NCBI GenBank assembly: GCA_031393795.1
Contig: JANMWE010000149.1
Coordinates: forward strand, 1 to 15,103
Length of the DNA stretch: 15,103 nucleotides
Source: CAMLHU01 sp031393795
Lineage (GTDB): Bacteria > Gemmatimonadota > Gemmatimonadetes > Gemmatimonadales > GWC2-71-9
Reading direction: 5' to 3'
Made by a program: the position numbers and the translations under genes. Within the stretch, counting starts at the first letter, position 1; every line of letters begins with the position of its first letter. Below are positions 6,962 to 13,928 of this stretch, piece by piece. The notes beneath the pieces are model-generated. The model made no database searches, was not told the origin of the DNA, and worked only from the letters and a program-made list of their open reading frames with translations.

Positions 6962-8410
6962 ATGAACACGCATCACCGCTCCGCGACCTTCGTCGCGGCC
7001 TTGCTCCTGTGGGGGAGCGCCCTCGCGGCGCAGACCCCCGCCGCGGATTCCCTTCACAGCGTATTCCTGAGGTTGAGTGCTCGCATGGACTCGATCGAAT
7101 CGGGACATTGCGGGGAATCCCCCTTCGAAGTATCCCTCACGCCGACCGGCGACGTGCATACGGACTCGCTCATCCTGGCGGCCCATGCTCTGGCCGACCG
7201 AGTCAACCGGATGGCTCTGGCGCGCTGCGCCCAGCCCAATGACCGAGCTGAGCACCCGATGGCGATGCCGGCGCCGCATCCCGTGGCAGCTCGCGCCGGT
7301 GGAGCCTACATGAACATGGGCTTCGATGGGTTGACTGACTTCGGCTGGTCCACCGCATCCGACATCGGTGCCTTGCAGCGAGGCGACCACGATCCCGCGG
7401 TCCGCGGCTTCACGGCCCCCAATTCCGAGATCTCCTTGGACGGTGCAGTGGACCCGTACCTGAAGGGGTTCAGTAATATCGTCTTCAAGCTGAATGCCAA
7501 CGGAGAAACGGGTGTTGAGCTGGAAGAGATGTTCTTCCTGACCACCTCCCTGCCCGCGAATCTTCAGGTGAAGGCAGGCCAGTTCTTCACGGAGTTCGGT
7601 CGCCAGAATTCACAGCACCCGCACGCTTGGTCCTTTGTCGACCAACCGCTGGTGCTCAATCGCATGTTCGGCCCTGACGGGTTGCGCAGCCAGGGGGTGA
7701 GGGTCTCATGGCTCCCGCCGCTCTCGTGGTACACCGAGGCGATGGTGAGCGTCATGAACAGCGCTGGCGGCACCGCGTTCAGCTTTCGATCGGATGAGTC
7801 CTCCGAGATCCATGGCGGACGACCGGTAGCGCGCGCGGTGGAACGGCCCAATGATCTGCTGATGGTGTCTCGGCTCGCCTCATCGGTCGACCTGACCCCG
7901 ACGCAAACGTTGCTCTTCGGCGCCTCAGCGGCCTTCGGGCCGAACAACTCCGGCGCGAATGGCCGGACCCGCATCTACGGCGCAGATCTCTATTGGAAAT
8001 GGAAGTCGGCCAGGGCCACGCAGGGCTTTCCATTCGTCTCCCTGCAAAGCGAGGCCCTGGTCCGCGGATTCGATGCTGCCCAACGGGTGTCGCTCGCGGA
8101 TTCCACGGTCACCCTGCCGCAGGAGCGGCTCAAGGACTGGGGAGTGTACTCCCAGCTGCTCTGGGGGGCCAAGCCACGCTGGGTCCTCGGACTGCGAGGC
8201 GAGGTCGCGGATGGAGACAGCGCAGCCTTCAACGCGGCATTGCGCACTCGCCGGTACCGGGTGTCCCCGAACGTGACCTGGTATCCGAGCGAGTTCTCCA
8301 AGGTGCGCCTGCAATACAATTACGACGATCGCAAGGATCTCGGCACCGACCAATCGCTGTGGATGCAGGTCGAGTTCATGCTCGGCGCGCACGCAGCCCA
8401 CAAATTCTAG
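6962..8410 (+). CDS. Outer-membrane beta-barrel (porin-like) protein of a metal-uptake cluster
   Basis: This 482-aa protein has a signal peptide (about residues 1-23, ALAA/QT). A periplasmic part follows, with a short amphipathic helix (RLSARMDSIE, 39-48), two cysteines (Cys50, Cys89) that could form a disulphide, and a His/Met-containing linker (98-106). From about residue 115 to the end it shows alternating hydrophobic and polar residues typical of a porin barrel. It ends in Phe, as outer-membrane proteins often do for BAM recognition. The segment FTEFGRQNSQHPHAW (about 209-223) is strongly histidine-bearing. There is no N-terminal plug domain or TonB box, so it is not a classical TonB-dependent receptor. 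Its gene lies 16 bp before the binding-protein gene, so it probably lets zinc or a chelate cross the outer membrane; that role is inferred. ATG 6962 is chosen because the signal peptide begins there and GAGG lies 11 bases ahead. A longer in-frame extension to 6671 would only overlap the CPLC gene. Confidence 0.82.
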   Translation: MNTHHRSATFVAALLLWGSALAAQTPAADSLHSVFLRLSARMDSIESGHCGESPFEVSLTPTGDVHTDSLILAAHALADRVNRMALARCAQPNDRAEHPMAMPAPHPVAARAGGAYMNMGFDGLTDFGWSTASDIGALQRGDHDPAVRGFTAPNSEISLDGAVDPYLKGFSNIVFKLNANGETGVELEEMFFLTTSLPANLQVKAGQFFTEFGRQNSQHPHAWSFVDQPLVLNRMFGPDGLRSQGVRVSWLPPLSWYTEAMVSVMNSAGGTAFSFRSDESSEIHGGRPVARAVERPNDLLMVSRLASSVDLTPTQTLLFGASAAFGPNNSGANGRTRIYGADLYWKWKSARATQGFPFVSLQSEALVRGFDAAQRVSLADSTVTLPQERLKDWGVYSQLLWGAKPRWVLGLRGEVADGDSAAFNAALRTRRYRVSPNVTWYPSEFSKVRLQYNYDDRKDLGTDQSLWMQVEFMLGAHAAHKF

Positions 8411-8426
8411 AGGACGAGCAGACCCT

Positions 8427-9353
8427 ATGGGGATCATTCACGCATTCAAGGTGGCCACCGCCACACTCATCGCGATCTCCGGCACCCCTGCGCCGATCGC
8501 GCACAAGCTCAACGTCGTGGCCACCACACCGGACCTGGCGGCACTCGCCAGGGAGATCGGGGGAGATCGGGTCGAGGTGACCGCGCTGGCCAAGCCCACG
8601 GAAGACCCGCATTTCGTGGATCCCAAGCCGAGCTACCTCATCGCCCTCAACCGGGCCGATGTATTGATCGAAGGCGGGGCCGAGCTCGAGCTCGGCTGGC
8701 TACCCCCCTTGCTCGACAACGCCCGCAACTCCAGGATCGCCTCCGGGACCCCCGGTCGGATCGCTGCCTCAGAAGGCATCGTGATGATCGAAGTGCCCGC
8801 GACGTTCGATCGCTCCAATGGCGATGTGCACTCGATGGGCAATCCGCATTTCCTGGTCGACCCGGTGAACGTCAAGATCGTCGTCGCCCAGATCGCCGCC
8901 CATTTCGCACAGCTCGACCCGGCCTCGGCGGGCATCTTCCGGGCCAATCTTGACCTGTTCGATCGCACCCTTGACACCAAGTATGCCGAATGGCGCTCGC
9001 GGCTGGCACCATTCCGCGGGGCCAAGATCGTGACCTATCACAAGGACTTCGGTTACTTCGCGGAGCGCTTCGATCTGGACATCGTCGAGACCCTCGAACC
9101 AAAACCGGGCATTGCCCCGTCGCCCGCGCATCTTGCTCAGGTCATCAGCGCCATGCGGGCGCAACACGCGCGGGTGATCATCGTCCAGCCCTTCCAGAAT
9201 CGCCGGACGGCCGAAACGGTGGCGCGCCAGACCGATGGGCTGGTGCTGGATATCTCGCAGCAACCTGGCGCCGTCCCGAATACGGGATCGTACTTTGACC
9301 TGATGGATCACATGGTAACCACCCTCGCCGCCGCGCTGGAGCAGACCAAATGA
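8427..9353 (+). CDS. znuA: Periplasmic metal-binding protein of an ABC importer, ZnuA-like (probably zinc)
   Basis: This 308-aa protein belongs to the cluster A-I substrate-binding proteins (ZnuA/TroA/PsaA fold). It captures a divalent metal in the periplasm and hands it to the permease. Residues 1 to about 25 form a weak signal peptide ahead of KLNVVATTPDLA. Metal-ligand positions are recognisable: His62 in EDPHFVDPKPS, His141 in GDVHSMGNPHFLVDP and His205 in TYHKDFGYF. A C-terminal acidic ligand is expected near Asp275-Asp291. A histidine at the third position is typical of the zinc-binding members, whereas manganese binders such as PsaA have Glu, so zinc is favoured. The long His-rich loop of enterobacterial ZnuA is absent. 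The stop overlaps the permease start (ATGA), indicating translational coupling. AGAGGA sits about 12 bases before the ATG. Confidence 0.9.
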   Translation: MGIIHAFKVATATLIAISGTPAPIAHKLNVVATTPDLAALAREIGGDRVEVTALAKPTEDPHFVDPKPSYLIALNRADVLIEGGAELELGWLPPLLDNARNSRIASGTPGRIAASEGIVMIEVPATFDRSNGDVHSMGNPHFLVDPVNVKIVVAQIAAHFAQLDPASAGIFRANLDLFDRTLDTKYAEWRSRLAPFRGAKIVTYHKDFGYFAERFDLDIVETLEPKPGIAPSPAHLAQVISAMRAQHARVIIVQPFQNRRTAETVARQTDGLVLDISQQPGAVPNTGSYFDLMDHMVTTLAAALEQTK

Positions 9354-10186
9354 ACCCCGCGGATCTCCAAGTCGTCTGGGAAGTGTCGAAATGGCCACTG
9401 GCCGCGTGCCTTCTGCTGCCCCCGCTGCTCGTGTACCTCGGCATCCATGTCGTGCGGCGGGAGGTGATCTTCGTCGACCTCGCGCTCGCCCAAGTGGCGA
9501 CGCTGGGGACCTGCGCGGCGCTTCTCCTCGGCTACCATTTCGACGACCGCCCCACATTCTGGATCTCGCTGGCCGTGACCCTGCTCGGGGCGGCGTTCTT
9601 CAGCTGGTCGCGCGGTATCCGCAAACACCAGGTACCCCAGGAAGCGGTCATCGGGATCACCTTTGTCGTGGCCGCCGCCGGAGTGATCCTGTTGCTGAGC
9701 AGGGTGGCGGGAGGAAAGGAAGAGCTGGAGCATCTGCTGACCGGGGATATCCTCAATGTCACCCAGGGTGAGGTCCTCCAGCGCACCGCGATCTTCGCAG
9801 GGTTGGCGCTGTTCTACGGCATCTTCCATCGCCGATTTGCGCTGATCTCGTCCGATCCTGACCAGGCCGATGCGGAGGGAATGAAGGTCCGACTCTGGGA
9901 CTTCCTCTTCTATGCGGCGTTCGCGCTGGTGGTCGTCAGCTTCGTGCGGGTCGCGGGAGTGCTGCTGACCTTCGCGTATCTCATCGTCCCCGCAGTGTGC
10001 GGGGTGATGTTGGCTCGCCACTGGCTCGGCCGGCTCCTGGTCGGCTGGGGAGTAGCGGCGGCCGCGAGCTTGATCGGACTGTACACATCCTATCGGTTCG
10101 ACCTGCCGACCGGGGCCGCGATCGTGGTCGCGTGTGGGCTGCTGTTAGCGATCGTAAGTGCGGTGGCGACCGTCCGACGGGCGTGA
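9350..10186 (+). CDS. znuB: Metal ABC transporter permease, ZnuB-like
   Basis: This 278-aa inner-membrane protein forms the channel of a zinc- or manganese-type ABC importer (ABC-3 family, usually a homodimer). It has about eight hydrophobic segments. Family landmarks include VDLALAQVATLG (about residues 38-49), where the usual form has Ala-rich HALAQVA-like residues, and the GKEELEHLLTGDILNVT block (about 122-138). The DPDQADAEGM region before a hydrophobic pair ends in LTFAYLIVPAVCG. The start overlaps the binding-protein stop by four bases, and GGAG lies eight bases upstream. The importer needs an ATPase, and none is encoded before or after. The permease must therefore borrow one encoded elsewhere, or the gene has moved. 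A hairpin 24 bp after the stop probably ends the transcript. Confidence 0.92.
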   Translation: MNPADLQVVWEVSKWPLAACLLLPPLLVYLGIHVVRREVIFVDLALAQVATLGTCAALLLGYHFDDRPTFWISLAVTLLGAAFFSWSRGIRKHQVPQEAVIGITFVVAAAGVILLLSRVAGGKEELEHLLTGDILNVTQGEVLQRTAIFAGLALFYGIFHRRFALISSDPDQADAEGMKVRLWDFLFYAAFALVVVSFVRVAGVLLTFAYLIVPAVCGVMLARHWLGRLLVGWGVAAAASLIGLYTSYRFDLPTGAAIVVACGLLLAIVSAVATVRRA

Positions 10187-10209
10187 CCCCAGCCGCAGGG
10201 CGCAGGCGG

Positions 10210-10241
10210 CGGGCGAGGGGCGAAGGTCCGCCTCTCGCCCG
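10210..10241 (+). terminator. Terminator-like hairpin after the metal-uptake cluster
   Basis: Bases 10210-10222 pair with 10229-10241 over 13 bp (one G-U pair) around a six-base loop (10223-10228). It lies between the permease stop and the putative promoter of the next gene, which is where a terminator would be expected. The downstream DNA (CTCGCTTGG) has no proper T tract, so termination may be weak or factor-aided. Confidence 0.55.
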
Positions 10242-10256
10242 CTCGCTTGGTGGCGC

Positions 10257-10262
10257 TAGATT
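10257..10262 (+). promoter_or_regulatory. Possible -10 element (TAGATT) for a leaderless transcript at 10270
   Basis: TAGATT in the string GCTAGATTG is followed after seven bases by the ATG at 10270, the usual distance from a -10 box to the transcription start. No Shine-Dalgarno lies between, so the mRNA would be leaderless or nearly so. It sits just after the hairpin that closes the previous cluster. The same 9-base string precedes the gene at 6556. Confidence 0.5.
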
Positions 10263-10269
10263 GCGATGC

Positions 10270-10824
10270 ATGACGGACCATCCCATGCATATCACTTCCC
10301 CCGACGCCCTCCACGGCTGGGTCTGGGGGTGCACCTCCGGGACTCTGGCGGGGCTCGGACTCGAATTCAGCTGGATGGTCGGCCTCGCGGGCGCACTGGC
10401 CGGGGTCATCGTCCTGCTTCCGGGGAGCGTCCATCGGCGGCGGGTCCTGATCGCCGGTGCGCTCGGCGCGCTCACGATGCGGGGCGTGGTCCCGCTGCTC
10501 GCCGGACTCACGCCGTGGCCTGCCGACTCGGCCCTGGCGGCGACCCTCATCATCGGCGCCTGCACCGGGGTGGCGGCGGAGCTCCTCCGACCCGGCACGC
10601 TGATGCCTGGAGTGCGCGACTTCCGCATCCTCTTCCTCGAGATGTGCGTCCTCACCGGTCTCCTCGGCGGGTTTCTTCTCCTGCCGAAGCTCAAGTTCAT
10701 CGGTTCCTCGGACCTGGCGGGTCGGCTCACCTTCGGCGCCGCACTCGTCCTCCTCTTCGTGATGATCCCCGCCGCCCTCACGAGTGCCGCCACCCGCTTC
10801 ATCCGTCGCCTCCGGAGCGCCTGA
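10270..10824 (+). CDS. Unrecognised six-helix membrane protein
   Basis: I do not recognise a family for this 184-aa protein. It has about six hydrophobic segments (roughly 17-32, 36-51, 58-80, 88-104, 119-138 and 150-172). Basic residues lie in the loop at 55-58 (HRRR) and at the C-terminus (RFIRRLR), so both are likely cytoplasmic. No catalytic motif, cofactor site or repeated element is visible. ATG 10270 is preferred because it follows a -10-like TAGATT by seven bases. The frame stays open upstream to 9997, but that part overlaps the permease gene in another frame and should not be translated. Its stop shares one base with the next start (TGATG), so it is probably translated together with the methyltransferase-like protein. 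A role in lipid or membrane modification can only be guessed from that neighbour. Confidence 0.75.
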   Translation: MTDHPMHITSPDALHGWVWGCTSGTLAGLGLEFSWMVGLAGALAGVIVLLPGSVHRRRVLIAGALGALTMRGVVPLLAGLTPWPADSALAATLIIGACTGVAAELLRPGTLMPGVRDFRILFLEMCVLTGLLGGFLLLPKLKFIGSSDLAGRLTFGAALVLLFVMIPAALTSAATRFIRRLRSA

Positions 10825-11414
10825 TGCCCCACCGAGACCTGGCGCTCTACGTGGTCCATATCGCGTTCTGGAGCGCGTTCGGGATCACCCGGCTTATGAC
10901 CCGAGAGGCGGACAAGTCCCGCGAAGTGCTTCCTCCGGGCCCGGAAGAGGCAGCCCCCCACTCGCGGCTCCTCCTCGCTTTCCATATGGCGGCGTTCGCG
11001 TTGATGTACGCCGGGATCGGGAACGCCGTTCTGCCCGACCGCGTTCCCGAATGGTTCGAGGGGCAGCGGACGGTCGGGACCCTCGTCATCGCGCTCGGCG
11101 CCGCGATGATGTGCTGGGCCCTCCTCTACTTCAAGTCGTGGCGCTTCCGGGCGGCCCTCACCCCGGACCACCAACTCGCGACCGGTGGGCCATTTCAGTA
11201 CGTCCGCCACCCGATCTACCTCGGTCTCGACCTGCTCGCGCTCGGCAGCGCCCTCTGGGTCCCCACCTCGTTGCTCTGGAGCTCGGTCATCCTGATGGTG
11301 CTCGGCAGCGACCTGCGGGGTCGGGCCGAAGAGAAGCTGCTGGTCGCGCATTTCGGGAACGATTATCTCGCATTCACGCGCCGGACCAAGCGATTCCTGC
11401 CCGGCGTCTATTAG
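10824..11414 (+). CDS. Isoprenylcysteine/phospholipid methyltransferase-like membrane protein
   Basis: This 196-aa integral membrane protein has the C-terminal signature of the ICMT/PEMT-type methyltransferases: GGPFQYVRHPIYLG (121-134), a hydrophobic hairpin, then RAEEKLLVAHFGNDY (167-181) and a basic FxRRTKRFLPGVY end. In characterised members, RHPxYxG and the later Glu pair contact S-adenosylmethionine. About four to five hydrophobic segments are visible (8-24, 50-68, 83-102, 133-162). Bacterial members methylate lipids or unknown membrane substrates, and true prenyl-cysteine substrates are unlikely here. The start overlaps the preceding stop by one base, with GGAG eight bases upstream. 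Upstream in-frame codons from 10266 lie inside the previous gene and are not used. It belongs to a three-gene unit with its neighbours. Confidence 0.88.
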   Translation: MPHRDLALYVVHIAFWSAFGITRLMTREADKSREVLPPGPEEAAPHSRLLLAFHMAAFALMYAGIGNAVLPDRVPEWFEGQRTVGTLVIALGAAMMCWALLYFKSWRFRAALTPDHQLATGGPFQYVRHPIYLGLDLLALGSALWVPTSLLWSSVILMVLGSDLRGRAEEKLLVAHFGNDYLAFTRRTKRFLPGVY

Positions 11415-11415
11415 A

Positions 11416-12438
11416 ATGGAACTCGGCCTCTACACCTTCGTCCCCACCAGCGGCCCCGGAGCTGCCACGGCCGCCATCCAGTTCCGCGAGCTCCTAGAAG
11501 AGATCGCGCTTGCCGACCAGGTGGGGCTCGACATCTTCGGCCTCGGCGAGCACCACCGCCCTGACTTCCTGATCTCGAGCCCCGCCGTAGCCCTCGCGGC
11601 CGCCGCCGCGCGTACCACGCGCATCCGCCTCACCAGCGCGGTCACGGTTTTGAGCTCCGATGATCCGGTGCGGGTCTATCAGAATTTCGCGACGTTGGAC
11701 TTGTTGTCGGGCGGGCGGGCCGAGATCATGGCGGGAAGAGGCTCGTTCACCGAATCGTTCCCCCTCTTCGGGTACGACCTCAACGACTACGACGATCTCT
11801 TCAGTGAGAAGCTCGATCTCCTGCTGAGGATCCGGGACGCAGAACGGCTCTCCTGGACCGGCCACCATCGGCCGCCGCTGAGCGGGAGCGGCGTCTACCC
11901 GCGGGCGCTGCAGGATCCCCTTCCCATCTGGCTCGCCGTCGGCGGGACCTCGCAGTCGGTCATCCGCGCCGGGACGCTGGGGCTCCCCCTGGCCCTCGCC
12001 ATCATCGGCGGCGAGCCGGCGCGGTTCGCGCCGCTCATCGACCTCTATCGCGAGGCTGGGGCCAAGGCGGGACACGCCCCAGCGACACTCAAGGTGGGGA
12101 TCAACTCCCACGGGTTCATCGCGGACACGTCGGACGGGGCCGTCGCGGCCGCCCTCCCCTCGTACATCGAGATGATGGGGCGGATCGGGCGCGAGCGGGG
12201 CTGGCCACCGCCCACCCCGACGCAGTTCGCCCACGAACGCTCCCCCCGCGGCGCCCTCCTGGTCGGCGATCCCCAGGAGGTGATCGACAAGATCCTGATG
12301 GAGCACGAGCTTTTCAAGATGGACCGGTTCCTCCTCCAGCTCAGCGTGGGGCCGGTGCCCCACCCAGCGATGATGCGCGCGATCGAACTCTATGGTACAG
12401 TGGTGGCCCCGGCGGTCCGGAAGGCGGTGGCGCCGTGA
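11416..12438 (+). CDS. LLM-class (luciferase-like) flavin-dependent oxidoreductase
   Basis: This 340-aa cytoplasmic TIM-barrel enzyme is expected to use FMN (or F420) for oxygenation or reduction of an unknown substrate. The MELGLYTF start, GLGEHHRPDF (42-51), the SAVTVLSSDDPVRVYQNFATLDLLSGGR region (74-101), AGRGS (106-110) and the SPRGALLVGDPQEVIDKI block near the C-terminus are typical of the luciferase-like monooxygenase superfamily. They most resemble the subgroup with an M-E-[IL]-G-[IL]-Y-T-F start (the LLM_2I7G type). The length is normal. The start is one base after the methyltransferase stop and no Shine-Dalgarno is visible, so it is probably translated by coupling. The natural substrate cannot be read from sequence. 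The pairing with a membrane methyltransferase is unusual. Confidence 0.92.
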   Translation: MELGLYTFVPTSGPGAATAAIQFRELLEEIALADQVGLDIFGLGEHHRPDFLISSPAVALAAAAARTTRIRLTSAVTVLSSDDPVRVYQNFATLDLLSGGRAEIMAGRGSFTESFPLFGYDLNDYDDLFSEKLDLLLRIRDAERLSWTGHHRPPLSGSGVYPRALQDPLPIWLAVGGTSQSVIRAGTLGLPLALAIIGGEPARFAPLIDLYREAGAKAGHAPATLKVGINSHGFIADTSDGAVAAALPSYIEMMGRIGRERGWPPPTPTQFAHERSPRGALLVGDPQEVIDKILMEHELFKMDRFLLQLSVGPVPHPAMMRAIELYGTVVAPAVRKAVAP

Positions 12439-12512
12439 CGCGCCAAGGACCGTCACCTCACTGTCATCGAGCTCCACTACCCTTCGCCCACACCTCAACC
12501 CGAAGGCGTTCC

Positions 12513-13226
12513 ATGCGACTCCTCCTTGCCCTCCTGGTCAGCACCGCGGCGCCCGCGGCCCTTTCTGCCCAGGCCGCCGATCCCACCCTCAAGCAGGAAC
12601 GCCCCGGCCTCTTGGCCCAGGCCCGCGTCACTCCCGATTCGGCCCGCGCCATTGCACGCCGAGCCGTCCCCGGCGCCACGATCCAGTCGTCCGAGCTCGA
12701 GAACGAGAATCACAAGCTGATCTACTCATTCGATATGAAGGTCCCGGGCAAGTCGGGGATCGAAGAGGTGAACGTCGACGCCCTGACCGGCGCCCTGGTC
12801 GGCCGCGCGCACGAAGACGCCCGGAGCGAGGCCAACGAGGCCGCTCAGGAGCATCGCGGCGAGGCGCGGGAGCATCGCATGGCGGATACCACGCTCAAGC
12901 AGGAGAGTGCGGGTCTCCTGGCCCAGGCCCGGGTCACCCCCGACAGCGCGCGCGCCATCGCACGCCGCGCCGTTCCCGGCGCCATGATCCAGTCCTCGGA
13001 GCTCGAGAACGAGGATCACAAGCTCATCTATTCGTTCGACATGAAGGTCGCCGGCATGTCGGGGATCGAAGAGGTGAACATCGACGCCCTGACCGGTGCC
13101 GTGGTCGGACGCGAACACGAAGACGCTCGGTCCGAGGCGAACGAGGAGTCGCACGAACATCGCGCCCCCCGTCCCCGTACCCGACCGGCCCACGCGCCGA
13201 CCACCCCTCCGGCCCGGACCCCCTGA
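12513..13226 (+). CDS. Exported protein with two tandem, nearly identical PepSY domains
   Basis: The 237-aa product has a signal peptide (about 1-20, LSAQA) and two copies of an 85-residue unit at residues 25-109 and 127-211. A 17-residue charged linker joins them, and a Pro/Arg/Thr-rich tail ends the protein. Each unit contains VTPDSARAIARRAVPG, a strand-forming middle (HKLIYSFDMKV) and GIEEVN[VI]DALTGA, which is the alpha-beta plan of the PepSY domain. The copies share about 76 of 85 residues. PepSY domains are thought to inhibit or modulate proteases or sensors in the envelope, and they often lie beside two-component genes, as here: the regulator starts 12 bp downstream. ATG 12513 is preferred to an in-frame ATG at 12435 because it begins the signal peptide and has GAAGG a few bases ahead. 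A third, divergent copy is not seen. Confidence 0.88.
   Translation: MRLLLALLVSTAAPAALSAQAADPTLKQERPGLLAQARVTPDSARAIARRAVPGATIQSSELENENHKLIYSFDMKVPGKSGIEEVNVDALTGALVGRAHEDARSEANEAAQEHRGEAREHRMADTTLKQESAGLLAQARVTPDSARAIARRAVPGAMIQSSELENEDHKLIYSFDMKVAGMSGIEEVNIDALTGAVVGREHEDARSEANEESHEHRAPRPRTRPAHAPTTPPARTP
12585..12840 (+). repeat. PepSY duplication, copy 1 (256 bp)
   Basis: The first of two direct repeats at an exact 306-bp offset. It starts at ACCCTCAAGCAGGA and ends in the codons for SEANE. The protein is far better conserved than the DNA between copies, as many third positions differ. Confidence 0.9.
12891..13146 (+). repeat. PepSY duplication, copy 2 (256 bp)
   Basis: The second direct repeat, 306 bp (102 codons) after copy 1. 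The 50-bp spacer between the copies encodes the charged linker AAQEHRGEAREHRMADT. It partly resembles the segment after copy 2 (ESHEHR), so the ancestral unit may have been the full 306 bp. Confidence 0.9.
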
Positions 13227-13238
13227 CCCGATGGCAGC

Positions 13239-13928
13239 GTGCGCGTCCTGATCGTCGAGGATGATCCGGAGGTCGGCGACCTGCTGACCCGCACCGTCCA
13301 GCGCGCCAGCTGGGCGGCGGATCTGGTCACGACCGGGGCGCACGCCCTGCAATCCCTGGCCCTCAACCCGTACGACCTGGTCATCCTCGACCGCGGACTC
13401 CCCGACATGGATGGGGTCCGCGTCTGCCGCGAGTGGCGGGCCAAGGGCGGACGCGCCCCGGTGCTGATGCTCACCGCCCGCGGCGCCCTCGACGACCGGG
13501 TGCTCGGCCTCGACAGCGGCGCGGACGACTACCTGGTGAAGCCGTTCGCGGCCGAGGAGCTCTTGGCCCGGCTGCGCGCCTTGGCCCGCCGGCCGGACGA
13601 GACCCTCCCGACCATCCTGCGCGTCGATGACGTCGAGCTCGATCCCGCCGCGCGACGGATCACCCGCGCCGGTCGTGAGCTGCACCTCTCCGCCCGCGAA
13701 TACGCCCTGCTCGAGTTCTTTCTCCGCCAGCCCGAGCGGGTGCTCGATCGTGGCCGGATCCTGGCCCACGTCTGGGACGACAATTTCGACCCGATCGGCA
13801 ACGTGGTGGATGTCCTCGTGGGCCGAGTGCGCCGGAAGCTCGATCCCGACGGGACCCGCCCGCTCATCCACACCGTGCGCGGCTCCGGCTATATGCTGAG
13901 CCCCAAGGTCCCGACCCATGTCACTTAG
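13239..13928 (+). CDS. OmpR/PhoB-family response regulator
   Basis: This 229-aa DNA-binding regulator has an intact receiver: acidic pair Asp8/Asp9, phospho-acceptor Asp51 (VILDRGLPDMDG), Thr79 (MLTARG) and Lys101 (LVKPF). A winged-helix domain follows, with SAREYALLEFFLRQPERVLDR (about 151-171), NVVDVLVGRVRRKLD as recognition-helix region (about 189-203) and the IHTVRGSGYML wing (about 209-219). The GTG at 13239 gives the canonical MRVLIVEDD start. The ATG at 13231 is out of frame and soon stops. The gene is 12 bp after the double-PepSY gene and overlaps the sensor kinase start by 11 bp, so the three form an operon. The closest functional style is the QseB/PmrA group, but the target genes are unknown. 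Confidence 0.95.
   Translation: MRVLIVEDDPEVGDLLTRTVQRASWAADLVTTGAHALQSLALNPYDLVILDRGLPDMDGVRVCREWRAKGGRAPVLMLTARGALDDRVLGLDSGADDYLVKPFAAEELLARLRALARRPDETLPTILRVDDVELDPAARRITRAGRELHLSAREYALLEFFLRQPERVLDRGRILAHVWDDNFDPIGNVVDVLVGRVRRKLDPDGTRPLIHTVRGSGYMLSPKVPTHVT

Noticed and set aside
6962..8410. Annotation of the barrel as a TonB-dependent receptor (ZnuD-like).
   Set aside because: No plug domain or TonB box is present and the protein is too short; only the barrel and zinc context fit.
9997..10269. An upstream in-frame extension of the six-helix membrane protein.
   Set aside because: It overlaps the permease gene and crosses the terminator-like hairpin. The ATG at 10270 follows a plausible promoter.
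12392..13264. An alternative 290-codon + strand frame over the PepSY gene.
   Set aside because: Its product is Arg/Pro/Gly-rich. The other frame gives a signal peptide and two recognisable PepSY domains.
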